A DNA stretch of 64,000 nucleotides, from the NCBI GenBank assembly GCA_036498565.1, contig DASYFG010000001.1:1-64000 (forward strand). The letters are read 5' to 3'. A program made the position numbers and the translations under genes. Positions 44,263 through 52,657 of this stretch are shown here, in pieces. Numbering within the stretch: position 1 is the first letter of the stretch; each line of letters begins with the position of its first letter. Below the pieces are notes generated by a model. It did not search any database. It was not told the origin of the DNA and saw only the letters and a program-made list of their open reading frames with translations. This stretch comes from DASYFG01 sp036498565 (GTDB lineage: Bacteria > Bacillota > Bacilli > Lactobacillales > Lactobacillaceae).

Positions 44263-45249
44263 ATGGAAAAATACGATATTGCCATTATTGGTGGCGGCCC
44301 CGTGGGCATGTTTGCGGCTTTTTATGCGGGTTTGCGGGATACGAAAACAATTTTAATTGAGAGTTTAGCGACTTTGGGTGGACAAGTGACGGCCCTTTAT
44401 CCGGACAAACGTCTGTTGGACGTCGCGGGTTTTGCGGGGGTGACGGGGCGTGAGTTGATCACGCGTTTGGATGAACAGATGCGCGTTTTCCCAGTCGAAG
44501 TCGCCCTGGAAACAACCGTTATTGACGTTGTCAAAGAAGCCGATGATTTTTTGGTCACGACAAATACCGGCCAAATACGCGCCAAAACTGTGATTGTCGC
44601 CACCGGCAAAGGCGCGTTCAAACCACGCGCTTTAGCCGTGGAAGGCGTGGATGATTTGGTGGGTCGTGGTGTGCATTATTTTGTGGCGGACAAAGATTAC
44701 TTTGTCGGGCGCGATGTGATGATTGCGGGCGGCGGCGATTCGGCAGTCGATATGGCGTTGATGCTTGATGAAGTGACGAAAAGCACGCGGATTTTGCACC
44801 GACGGGAACAATTCCGCGCCCTTGAACAAAGCGTCAAAGCTTTGCAAACGTCAGCGATTATCCAAGACACACCAAAAAAAATTACTGCCTTAACCCCACA
44901 AGCAGACGGTAAACTCCAAATCGAATTGGCGCACGTCAAAGACGCGCAGCAACAAGAACAGCTGTTAGTCGATGATTTAATCGTGAATTACGGCTTCATT
45001 TCTGAAAATAAAACCGTCCAAAACTGGACCGTCCAACCGGCAACGGAGCGTTTTGTGTATGTGACTGACCAAACGATGGCAACTGACATACCGGGATTGT
45101 TTGCGATTGGGGATGCGAGTTATTATGCGGGTAAAGCGGATTTGATTGCGGTTGGTTTTGGGGAAGTGCCGACCGCTGTTAACGCGGCTATTCGATTGTT
45201 TGACCCAGATCGCGGTGGCCCCGGCCATTCAAGTTCGTTAGTGTTATGA
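44263..45249 (+). CDS. Ferredoxin-NADP+ reductase, TrxR-like (YumC type)
   Basis: A 328-residue flavoprotein with FAD motif G-G-G-P-V-G at residue 10 and NADPH motif G-G-G-D-S-A-V-D at about 164. The CxxC of thioredoxin reductase is absent, which with the C-terminal G-H-S-S-S-L marks the type 2 ferredoxin/flavodoxin reductase. It passes electrons from NADPH to ferredoxin or flavodoxin. AAGGAC lies upstream. Monocistronic. Confidence 0.9.
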   Translation: MEKYDIAIIGGGPVGMFAAFYAGLRDTKTILIESLATLGGQVTALYPDKRLLDVAGFAGVTGRELITRLDEQMRVFPVEVALETTVIDVVKEADDFLVTTNTGQIRAKTVIVATGKGAFKPRALAVEGVDDLVGRGVHYFVADKDYFVGRDVMIAGGGDSAVDMALMLDEVTKSTRILHRREQFRALEQSVKALQTSAIIQDTPKKITALTPQADGKLQIELAHVKDAQQQEQLLVDDLIVNYGFISENKTVQNWTVQPATERFVYVTDQTMATDIPGLFAIGDASYYAGKADLIAVGFGEVPTAVNAAIRLFDPDRGGPGHSSSLVL

Positions 45250-45280
45250 AAAAAGCTGTGACTTATGTCACAGCTTTTTT
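45249..45280. terminator. Terminator between converging genes
   Basis: AAAAAAGCTGTGA-CTTAT-GTCACAGCTTTTTT. Its right arm also encodes the last codons of the minus-strand GNAT gene. Confidence 0.9.
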
Positions 45281-45699
45281 GTCATCTCAATATGAGGGGC
45301 GCCGGCGTCTAAAAACTGTTCGCCGTGCGCGTGAAAACCGAGTTTTTCATAAAATCCTTGCGCGGGAAGCTGCGCGCCTAACGTTAACTGGGTAATCTGG
45401 TGCTCTTTGGCGAATTGTTCAATTCTTTCAAATAACAACCGGCCCAAGCCGCGCCCGCGAAAATCCCGCAAAGTCGCCACGCGTTGGACATGCCAAATAC
45501 CGGGCGTGTCTTCATGCAAACGCGCTGTGGCAATTGCCGTCTCGCCGTCATACGCCACCAAATGCCAACTTTCGACATCTAACGCATCAAGCTCGTCACT
45601 GGCCGCAAAGCCTTGTTCATCAACGAAAACCGCAAAGCGAATCCGCAACGCAGCGGCAGTAACATCGCCTTGTCCAAATTGTGTCAAAATGTTTACCAT
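45268..45699 (-). CDS. GNAT-family acetyltransferase
   Basis: A 143-residue protein of the ElaA/GNAT type: R-I-R-F-A-V-F-V-D-E-Q near the start, V-A-T-L-R-D-F-R-G-R-G-L-G-R-L-L (acetyl-CoA loop R/Q-x-x-G-x-G/A) and Y-E-K-L-G-F-H. It transfers acetyl to a small-molecule or protein amine; the substrate is unknown. Its end lies inside the shared terminator. Confidence 0.85.
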   Translation of the reverse strand: MVNILTQFGQGDVTAAALRIRFAVFVDEQGFAASDELDALDVESWHLVAYDGETAIATARLHEDTPGIWHVQRVATLRDFRGRGLGRLLFERIEQFAKEHQITQLTLGAQLPAQGFYEKLGFHAHGEQFLDAGAPHIEMTKKL

Positions 45700-45749
45700 G
45701 ACGGTATTATAACACGCACCGTGGCTTTAATGTCACGTCCATGAAAACT

Positions 45750-45767
45750 TGCTATAATGAAAATATG
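45750..45767 (+). promoter_or_regulatory. Extended -10 promoter that would give a leaderless ltaS mRNA
   Basis: TGCTATAAT (45750-45758) is an extended -10 box. Transcription should begin near 45765, which is the A of the LtaS ATG, and no ribosome binding site precedes that ATG. Confidence 0.5.
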
Positions 45768-47933
45768 AAAAATCTTGTAAACAAACTGGGGACCCCAAAA
45801 ACTTGGCTAGCAACGCTGCAAACACGGCGTGGTTTTTTTTGGTGGTTAGTGATCTTATTTTGGGCAAAGACGTTGTTGGCTTATGGCGCAACGTTTGGCT
45901 GGTTACATGCAACTGATATTTGGCAAGTGATTTTAATGTTGGCCAATCCGCTTGGTTTCAGTATTTTGATGCTGAGCGTGGCGGCTTATTTGCGGCCGTA
46001 TCCGTTATATTATGGCGGCTTGCTGATTTTGGATGCTTTTGGCACGTTATTATTGTATTTAAATGTCGTTTATTATCGTGAATTTAGCGATTACATGACT
46101 GTGAATACGATGCTGGGTTACAAAACCGTGAACCAAGGGACCAAAGCGGCCGGCGCGATTTCATTTAATGGAATTGACGTGTTGTTTTGGGCGGACATTA
46201 TCATTTTCTTGGTTTTGTTGTTGGCGCGCGTGATTAAGGCGCAACGTCAGCCTTTGGCGCGGATGCAACCGTTTTTCTTGACGACCATCGGTATTTTTTT
46301 GACGGTGTTGAATTTATTTGCGGCGGATATTGATCGGCCGCAATTGTTGACGCGGCAATTTGACCGAGAATATTTGGTCAAATACTTAGGCTTAGGGCCG
46401 TTTACGGTTTATGATGCGATTACCACGCAATTGACGGCCGAAGAACGTAAAAAAGCGCAACCAAGCGAAATTGATCCCGTCAAAGCCTACGTGAAACAGC
46501 ACCAAGTGCCAGCCGATGTACAAACTTTTGGTACGGCGAAGGGCAAAAACGTGATTGTGATTCATTTGGAAAGTTTCCAACAGTTTTTGATTGATCGCAA
46601 AGTCAACGGCAAAGAAATCACGCCGTTTTTGAATAGTATTTATCATAGTTCATCAACTTATGCGTTTGATAATTTCTTTAACCAAGTTGGGCAAGGGAAG
46701 ACGTCTGATGCGGAAAATTTAATGGAAACCTCAACTTTCGGGACGCCACAAGGTTCGCTGTTCTCACGTCTTGGTACCGATCAAACTTTCCAAGCGATGC
46801 CGGCGATTTTGAACCAAACGGAAAATTATTCGAGTGCCGTCTTCCACGGCAATACCGCGGCTTTTTGGAACCGAAACATGGTTTACAAGCAAATGGGGTA
46901 TCAAAATTTCTTCTCCGCGGATTATTTTGATGCGTCTGGTCGTAAAGCAACGGACTGGGGCTTGAAGGACAAGTTGTTGTTTGCGGATTCGGTCCCGTAT
47001 TTGGAGCAATTGCAGCAGCCGTTTTATGTGAAATATTTGACGGTGACCAACCACACGCCATACACATTGGATAAAATTGATCAAGATCCGAACTTTACGA
47101 CGATTGATACGGGCGATAAATATTTGGATAATTATGTGCTGACGGCGCATTATTTGGATCAATCAATCAAAGAATTTTTCACCTACCTGAAAAAATCCGG
47201 CGTTTATAACAAATCCATGATTGTCCTTTACGGCGATCACTACGGGATTCCAAATTCCGAAAGTAAGTATTTGGCAACGTTGCTCGGCAAAGATCCAGAC
47301 ACTTGGAATGCCGCCGATAACGCACAAATGCAACGCGTGCCGTTTATGATTAACATTCCGGGCCAAAACAAAGGCGGCATCCAACACACTTACGGCGGTG
47401 AAGTGGACGCAGCGCCAACGATCGAACATCTTTTGGGCGTGAACACTAGCAATTACTTGCAGTTCGGACAAGATCTGTTGAGCAAAAAGCGCAGTCAGGT
47501 GGTCGCTTTCCGGAATAAAGACTTTGTCACGCCGGATTACACCGTCGTGAGCGGGGATGTTTATGACAAAAATGAACAGCTCATCGCAAACCCTGACACC
47601 GCCACAACCAACAAAATCACCGCTTTACAAAACCAAGTTGACGAGCAATTAGCGATGTCTGACACGCTCAACAGCAAAAATTTGCTGCGTTTCTATACGC
47701 CAAAAAATTTCAAAGCCGTTGATAGCGCGGACTATGATTATAGCCAAGAGAGTACGTTGAAACGTTTGCAAGAACAACAAAGTAAACTCGGCGTTAAATC
47801 AACGAGTTTGCTCTCACAAAATAACAATAAAACCACAGCAACTTTGTACAAAACTGATGCGCCTGAATGGCACGACGACTCGTCAGATTCAACGCGCATC
47901 AAACCAACAAACCCAGACGACTGGGCCAAATAA
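45765..47933 (+). CDS. ltaS: Lipoteichoic acid synthase LtaS
   Basis: A 722-residue protein: five N-terminal membrane helices within about residues 20-185, then an extracellular sulfatase-fold domain with the catalytic Thr in G-Q-G-K-T-S-D-A-E-N, metal ligands in H-L-E-S-F-Q and Y-G-D-H-Y-G, and N-H-T-P-Y. It polymerises glycerol phosphate from phosphatidylglycerol onto the glycolipid anchor. The C-terminal 100 residues are an extension rich in Lys, Ser and Thr. The ATG at 45765 has no SD; the in-frame ATG at 45741 lies upstream of the -10 box. Confidence 0.93.
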   Translation: MKNLVNKLGTPKTWLATLQTRRGFFWWLVILFWAKTLLAYGATFGWLHATDIWQVILMLANPLGFSILMLSVAAYLRPYPLYYGGLLILDAFGTLLLYLNVVYYREFSDYMTVNTMLGYKTVNQGTKAAGAISFNGIDVLFWADIIIFLVLLLARVIKAQRQPLARMQPFFLTTIGIFLTVLNLFAADIDRPQLLTRQFDREYLVKYLGLGPFTVYDAITTQLTAEERKKAQPSEIDPVKAYVKQHQVPADVQTFGTAKGKNVIVIHLESFQQFLIDRKVNGKEITPFLNSIYHSSSTYAFDNFFNQVGQGKTSDAENLMETSTFGTPQGSLFSRLGTDQTFQAMPAILNQTENYSSAVFHGNTAAFWNRNMVYKQMGYQNFFSADYFDASGRKATDWGLKDKLLFADSVPYLEQLQQPFYVKYLTVTNHTPYTLDKIDQDPNFTTIDTGDKYLDNYVLTAHYLDQSIKEFFTYLKKSGVYNKSMIVLYGDHYGIPNSESKYLATLLGKDPDTWNAADNAQMQRVPFMINIPGQNKGGIQHTYGGEVDAAPTIEHLLGVNTSNYLQFGQDLLSKKRSQVVAFRNKDFVTPDYTVVSGDVYDKNEQLIANPDTATTNKITALQNQVDEQLAMSDTLNSKNLLRFYTPKNFKAVDSADYDYSQESTLKRLQEQQSKLGVKSTSLLSQNNNKTTATLYKTDAPEWHDDSSDSTRIKPTNPDDWAK

Positions 47934-47957
47934 CAAGTTAGGAGGTCATTACCTCAC

Positions 47958-49046
47958 ATGACAAAAATATTAATTGTGCTGGAAAGCATCGAATTAGGTG
48001 GCTTGAAGCGCGCCACGACGGTGGTCGGCAACGCTTTGGCAACCAGCGATGACGTGACTTATTACAGCATCTCAGACGTAATACCTTTTTATGAACTGGC
48101 CGCGCCTTTAATCACGGCCCCGCGTCCCGTGAAAATCACGCATGACGCACAGCCGTTAAGTCGTTACGCCAATCAAATGGCAGATTTGGCCGCCGCCATT
48201 AACGCCGGTGCTTTTGAAAAAGTGATTGTCACCGCTGGCGTGCTCACCAGCTTCATCCCGTTTTTGCAAGCGCACACCAAAAACGTGCACTACGTCGCCT
48301 GGATGCACAACAATGTGCAAACCTATGAAAATCAATATTACGTAGCGATGCGACAAGAGTTTGATGATGGTTTGCGCGCGGCTGATGCGATTGTTGCGTT
48401 GACGGACAGCGATAAAGCGGGATTTTTGCCTTATAATGCGAACACCGTGAAAATTTGGAATCCGTTAACGATTGAACACGACGCACAGGTGGCGGATTTG
48501 ACGCGCCATGTGATTGCTTTTACCGGCCGCATTGCGATTCAACACAAAGGCATTGATTATTTAATCGAATTAGCCGCAAAATTACCAGCTGATTGGCAAA
48601 TCGCGATTGCAGGCGACGCATTAGTTCCAGCCGACAAGGCAGAATTTGAACGACTGATCGCTACTTACGATGTGGCGGATAAAATTATTTATCGCGGCGC
48701 CTTGCGTGATGACGCGCTGATTGCTCACTATCGTGCGGCGTCGATTTTTGTGATGACGAGTCGTTGGGAAGGATTGCCACTGGTTTTGGCCGAAGCGATG
48801 AGTTTTGGTCTGCCGATTGTGGCGATGTGGAACACGGGTGCGCAAGAAGTGCTGAACGACGGTGAATTTGGCGTGCTAACACCTGCCAAAGACGTTGATG
48901 CGTTATTGGCAGGTTTGCAACCGTTGCTGGAAGATGAAGCAGTGCGTCGTGATTATAGCGCACGGAGTTTGGCACGCGTGGCTGACTTTGCGATGGCGCC
49001 AATTCAGCAACAATGGCGTCAACTTTTACACAAAATTGACAACTAA
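47958..49046 (+). CDS. Glycosyltransferase family 4
   Basis: A 362-residue GT-B enzyme: N-terminal Rossmann half (I-L-I-V-L-E-S-I-E-L-G-G-L-K-R-A), and a C-terminal half with the E-x7-E motif in E-G-L-P-L-V-L-A-E-A-M-S-F-G-L-P-I-V. It follows ltaS by 24 bases with TAGGAGGT, so it is in the same operon, and a role in glycolipid or teichoic-acid glycosylation is likely. Donor and acceptor are unknown. Confidence 0.88.
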   Translation: MTKILIVLESIELGGLKRATTVVGNALATSDDVTYYSISDVIPFYELAAPLITAPRPVKITHDAQPLSRYANQMADLAAAINAGAFEKVIVTAGVLTSFIPFLQAHTKNVHYVAWMHNNVQTYENQYYVAMRQEFDDGLRAADAIVALTDSDKAGFLPYNANTVKIWNPLTIEHDAQVADLTRHVIAFTGRIAIQHKGIDYLIELAAKLPADWQIAIAGDALVPADKAEFERLIATYDVADKIIYRGALRDDALIAHYRAASIFVMTSRWEGLPLVLAEAMSFGLPIVAMWNTGAQEVLNDGEFGVLTPAKDVDALLAGLQPLLEDEAVRRDYSARSLARVADFAMAPIQQQWRQLLHKIDN

Positions 49047-49064
49047 GTTGACAAGGCTATAATA
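49037..49064 (+). promoter_or_regulatory. Promoter of the MerR-type gene
   Basis: TTGACA in the last codons of the glycosyltransferase, 16 bases, then TATAAT. A second TTGACA overlaps the spacer. Confidence 0.6.
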
Positions 49065-49085
49065 GTTGTTAAGAGGTATTGTGTG

Positions 49086-49577
49086 ATGACAGAGAATGCG
49101 GCAAAATTTAAACCGGTTATGCCATTAGGTATGTCGGCCTTGAAAAAAATGTCGATTGAAAAGCTAGAAATTCGTATTGGCGAACTAGCGCGAATGGTTG
49201 GGGTTTCGGCGCGGCAATTGCGCTATTGGGAACAACAAGGCTATTTGGAAAGCTTGAACCGCGAAGATGAGCAAAAAACACGGATGTACGGCTTTGGGGC
49301 CTACATTACCGCTAGCGGCATCAAGGCTTTGATGGACGATGGGTATACGTTGCATCAAGCCGTTGATTACATGAACGATCACAAAGCTGAAGCTAAAATC
49401 ATTCACGACATTATGCAAAATGCCGTGATTGGTTTGGGCGAAATTGATGGTGAACGTGTGTTGAACATGGGATATTTTGATGACGCGCACACGCAGTATT
49501 TGATTGCGCGTGGAAGCGCGGATGGCCCGCGTTTTTCCGTGATTGATGTGGCAGACGTAGAAAAAGACGTTGACTAG
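49086..49577 (+). CDS. MerR-family regulator
   Basis: A 163-residue protein. The MerR winged helix covers about 28-95 (I-R-I-G-E-L-A-R-M-V-G-V-S-A-R-Q-L-R-Y-W-E-Q-Q-G-Y-L), followed by a helical C-terminal part without the cysteines of metal sensors. It resembles the GlnR/TnrA-like and YfmP-like branches only in the HTH. TAAGAGGT precedes ATG 49086. Target genes unknown. Confidence 0.85.
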   Translation: MTENAAKFKPVMPLGMSALKKMSIEKLEIRIGELARMVGVSARQLRYWEQQGYLESLNREDEQKTRMYGFGAYITASGIKALMDDGYTLHQAVDYMNDHKAEAKIIHDIMQNAVIGLGEIDGERVLNMGYFDDAHTQYLIARGSADGPRFSVIDVADVEKDVD

Positions 49578-49594
49578 TTGTCAACGTCTTTTTG
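49561..49594. terminator. Terminator between MerR gene and thiT
   Basis: AAAAAGACGTTGAC and GTCAACGTCTTTTT, with TAGTT as loop. It serves both converging genes. Confidence 0.9.
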
Positions 49595-50158
49595 TTAGGC
49601 TTTGAAAAGTTTAGGTTGGCTGTAAACCAAGATGGCAATCACAACGGCGGTAATCACCAAGTTCGGTAACATGTATGAACCGTTGTAAATCAATGAATAA
49701 AGCCAAGCGGGTTGGCCTTTGGGCGCTGAATCGCCGTAAAAGGCCCAACCGGCGATAAAGTGAAAGACAAAACGGGCAAAGTTGCCGATAACCGCGCCAA
49801 TCACGCCGGCCCAAACTGCTGCACTGCGGTTATCACGGCGCAAAGCATATTGCAAACTAGCAGCGGTCAAACCCGCCAAACCTAATCCCGTAAAGGCCAA
49901 CAGGTAATCAAAAGCGAATTGCACAGCGTTCATAAAGTAAGGCGCTTGCACAAATGAAATGATGCCCATCAACAAACCGGCAATCAAACCAGCCACCAAA
50001 CCGCGGCGCAAAGCCAAAAAAACAATTGGCAAAGCGACCAAAGTCACACTACCACCAGCCGGCATGTTCCAAACGGACACCCAGTTCAAAACCGCGGCCA
50101 ACGCCGTGAAAATAGCCACTTCCGCAATAAAAGCCGCATTAAATTTTGTTTGTTTCAT
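49595..50158 (-). CDS. thiT: ThiT-type thiamine ECF substrate-binding component
   Basis: A 187-residue membrane protein with about six helices. Motifs include N-W-V-S-V-W-N-M-P-A-G-G-S-V-T-L-V and the C-terminal G-S-Y-M-L-P-N, both features of ThiT. It binds thiamine and uses a shared ECF ATPase module for import. The TPP-type leader upstream supports the substrate. The start is ATG 50158 with GAGGAG 7 bases before it; the TTG at 50161 is too close to that site. Confidence 0.88.
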   Translation of the reverse strand: MKQTKFNAAFIAEVAIFTALAAVLNWVSVWNMPAGGSVTLVALPIVFLALRRGLVAGLIAGLLMGIISFVQAPYFMNAVQFAFDYLLAFTGLGLAGLTAASLQYALRRDNRSAAVWAGVIGAVIGNFARFVFHFIAGWAFYGDSAPKGQPAWLYSLIYNGSYMLPNLVITAVVIAILVYSQPKLFKA

Positions 50159-50176
50159 CAAAATCTCCTCAAGGGG

Positions 50177-50272
50177 ACAAAAAAGCGCCGAGATGAACTC
50201 GGCGCTACGCGCTCACAGCCTGCATTACCACGCTGCTTTTGGGTATCATCTCAGCCGAATTCGGCACCCCAT
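50177..50272 (-). ncRNA. TPP riboswitch (variant) with terminator
   Basis: The minus-strand leader has GGGGTGCC, a P3 hairpin GCCGAATTCGGC, CTGAGATGATACCC (the thi-box core) and a terminator AGCGCCGAG-TTCAT-CTCGGCGCT with T run (50206-50178). The 3' half of the aptamer (GTGGTAATGCAGG) departs from the usual CTGATC and GCGTAGGGA motifs. Expected to switch off thiT when thiamine pyrophosphate is abundant. Confidence 0.7.
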
Positions 50273-50293
50273 TTTCTTAATATACAGTCAGTA

Positions 50294-50328
50294 TAACAAA
50301 CTTTCGCCAAAGAGAAAATAGTTTGTTA
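50294..50328. promoter_or_regulatory. Dyad between divergent thiT and pseudouridine synthase genes
   Basis: TAACAAACT (50294-50302) and AGTTTGTTA (50320-50328) are exact inverted copies. The right half overlaps TGTTAAACT, a likely -10 box (TAAACT, 50327-50332) for the plus-strand gene. Confidence 0.45.
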
Positions 50329-50338
50329 AACTAAAATC

Positions 50339-51226
50339 ATGTGGACGTGCGACTGGACAATTGATGAGCGCAGTGCTGGGCAGACGCTTAAGGAGCTGAT
50401 GTTGCACTGGCGTGTGCCGCAGCGAATTCGTGGTGCCGTGCGCCAGCGGCAGGGGTACTTGGTGAATGCGCAGGTTGCGCCCACCAGTTATGTGTTGAAA
50501 GTTGGCGATCAATTGGCGGTGACTTTTCTGCCGACCGATTTTAAAACGGCGGTGTCGGCGTACGCTCCGAATTTTGCGCAAGCGGTGACGATTTTGTATG
50601 AAGATGACGACGTGGTCGTGGTCGATAAACCGGCCGGCATGAAGATGCACCCGCATTCGCCGACCGAAGATGATACGTTGTTGAATTTTATCGCAGCCAA
50701 TTTTGCCAAACGCCAGTTGATGAGTCATGGCCAACCAGCGCGGCCATTTATGGTGCATCGTTTGGATCGCGCGACCAGTGGCGTGGTGTTAGTGGCTAAA
50801 AATCCGGTCGTGGTACCGCTTTTGGTAAGTTTTTTAGCGGACAAAACCATGACGCGTACCTATTGTGCCCGTGTGAGTGGGCATTTGTCAGGCAGTGGCA
50901 CAATTGACGCACCAATCGGCGTAAATCCAACCAATGCGTATTTACGCCAAATCAGCCCTGCCGGTCAGCAAGCTATCACACACTGGCGCGCGGTCTCACA
51001 ATGTGGTGCCACCACGCTTGTTGAACTCCAACTTGAAACCGGGCGCACGCACCAATTGCGCGTGCATTTGGCACATTTGGGGCACGGCATTGTCGGGGAT
51101 GAGTGGTACAATCCGCAAGCCAGCGCGCCGCGTTTGTTATTACACGCCCAGGCATTAACTTTTCCAAAGCCCTTTGCCCAACAATTAATGATGGTAGAGG
51201 CGCCAATTCCAGGTGAATTACAGTAA
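50339..51226 (+). CDS. RluA-family pseudouridine synthase
   Basis: A 295-residue enzyme: S4-like N-terminus (about 10-65), then the catalytic H-R-L-D-R-A-T-S-G motif at about 140, and L-E-T-G-R-T-H-Q-L-R-V-H-L near 230. It isomerises uridines in 23S rRNA or tRNA (RluD or YjbO/YlyB type; target uncertain). No ribosome binding site precedes the ATG, and the -10 box ends 6 bases before it, so the mRNA may be leaderless. Confidence 0.9.
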   Translation: MWTCDWTIDERSAGQTLKELMLHWRVPQRIRGAVRQRQGYLVNAQVAPTSYVLKVGDQLAVTFLPTDFKTAVSAYAPNFAQAVTILYEDDDVVVVDKPAGMKMHPHSPTEDDTLLNFIAANFAKRQLMSHGQPARPFMVHRLDRATSGVVLVAKNPVVVPLLVSFLADKTMTRTYCARVSGHLSGSGTIDAPIGVNPTNAYLRQISPAGQQAITHWRAVSQCGATTLVELQLETGRTHQLRVHLAHLGHGIVGDEWYNPQASAPRLLLHAQALTFPKPFAQQLMMVEAPIPGELQ

Positions 51227-51253
51227 AAAAGCGTGCTCAGCACGCTTTTTTTA
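51225..51253. terminator. Terminator between converging genes
   Basis: AAAAAAGCGTGC-TCA-GCACGCTTTTTTT. Confidence 0.9.
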
Positions 51254-52645
51254 TTTTGCTTGTAACTTTGAATGACGAATACCGTACAAGAAGTAGACGA
51301 CTACGCCGACAACCATCCAGATGACGACGCTGATTTTTGTTTGGGCGGGTAACATCAACAAAAAGTACACGTTCAACAAGCCCGTAAAGGCTGGCAAAAT
51401 TGGGTAGAGTGGCATTTTAAAGCCGGTGTTAGGGATATCTTTGCGCTTGCGGAGTGGCAAAATTCCAAAGCTCACCGCGATGAAGGCCAACAACGTGCCG
51501 GCATTAATCAATGCGGCCAGCTGTGTCAACGGCACCAAACCAGCAAAGATGGCGGCGATAACCGCCGCAACAATCAAAGCTTTGGTAGGCAAACCACGTT
51601 CGTCGGTTTCACCCAAAGCCTTTGGCAACAAGCCATCACGGCCAATTGAGTACAGCAAACGAGAGGAAGCAATCGTCGCCGCCATGATTGAAGTAAACAT
51701 TCCAACCAAAGCTCCGATGGTGATGATTTTGGCCCAACCGCCGTGACCGATCAAGTTCAAGACGTAGGCAGCAGGATCATCAACGCCCAACTTTGAATAA
51801 GGCGCAATCCCAGTCAAAACAAGGGCAAAGACGACGTACAAAACCGCCGCCACAATCACAGTTCCAAGCAAACCACGCTTCATGTTCTTTTGTGGTTCGA
51901 TGACTTCAGCTGAATGAGCGGCCAAAATGTCAAAACCAAGAAAGGCGAAGACCACCGTCGCAGCCGCTTGCATAATGCCTGACAAACCAAATGCGCCACC
52001 TTGGAACGCCTTTGGATAGAATGGCGTGTAGTTTTGGGCTTTGATAAAGAACAAACCAACGATGATGAACAAGATAATAATGGCTACTTTGAAGACAACG
52101 GCAACGTTTTCAACGCGTCGTGACAAATTCAAACCGCGACCCACAATCAGGGCAACAATTAAGATAATCACAACCGCGGTCAAATTAATCACACCGCCTT
52201 CCATTGGACCAGCGCTCAGCGCTTGGGGCATCGTGATGCCAATCGCTGTCAAAATATTGTTGTTAAAGTAAGCCGCAAAACCAGTGGCAACCGCCGCTGC
52301 AGCCAAGAAATATTCCAAAATCAAAGCCCAACCCAGCAACCAACCGATAATTTCACCAAAGATGACGCTGCCAAAACTGTAAGCCGATCCAGCAACGGGC
52401 ATCGCACTGGCAAATTCCGCATAAGCCATCCCGGCCAAACCAGAAACGATCGCAGCAATCAAAAAGGCAATTGAAACAGCGGGACCAGCGTGAGTCGCGG
52501 CTTCGTGGCCTGGCAAAATGAAAATACCAGTCCCAATGACTGCACCAATTCCAAGCGCAATCAAATCACGGGCGCGCAAGACACGTGGCAAACGCGCATC
52601 GGCGGCGGTAATCGTGGTTAAAGCTTCTTTTTTAAAGGGGTTCAT
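51251..52645 (-). CDS. APC-family amino acid permease (second of two)
   Basis: A 464-residue protein with 12 predicted helices and the same APC signature (G-I-G-A-V-I-G-T-G-I-F-I-L-P-G) and F-A-E-F/Y-A-E-F-A-S-A-M-P-V-A-G-S-A-Y as the permease at 36183, with which it is clearly paralogous. It lies 12 bases after the EIIC-like gene and is probably on the same mRNA under the structured leader near 53.8 kb, which suggests that its substrate is the signal sensed there. Confidence 0.9.
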   Translation of the reverse strand: MNPFKKEALTTITAADARLPRVLRARDLIALGIGAVIGTGIFILPGHEAATHAGPAVSIAFLIAAIVSGLAGMAYAEFASAMPVAGSAYSFGSVIFGEIIGWLLGWALILEYFLAAAAVATGFAAYFNNNILTAIGITMPQALSAGPMEGGVINLTAVVIILIVALIVGRGLNLSRRVENVAVVFKVAIIILFIIVGLFFIKAQNYTPFYPKAFQGGAFGLSGIMQAAATVVFAFLGFDILAAHSAEVIEPQKNMKRGLLGTVIVAAVLYVVFALVLTGIAPYSKLGVDDPAAYVLNLIGHGGWAKIITIGALVGMFTSIMAATIASSRLLYSIGRDGLLPKALGETDERGLPTKALIVAAVIAAIFAGLVPLTQLAALINAGTLLAFIAVSFGILPLRKRKDIPNTGFKMPLYPILPAFTGLLNVYFLLMLPAQTKISVVIWMVVGVVVYFLYGIRHSKLQAK

Positions 52646-52657
52646 AAGATTCTCTTT

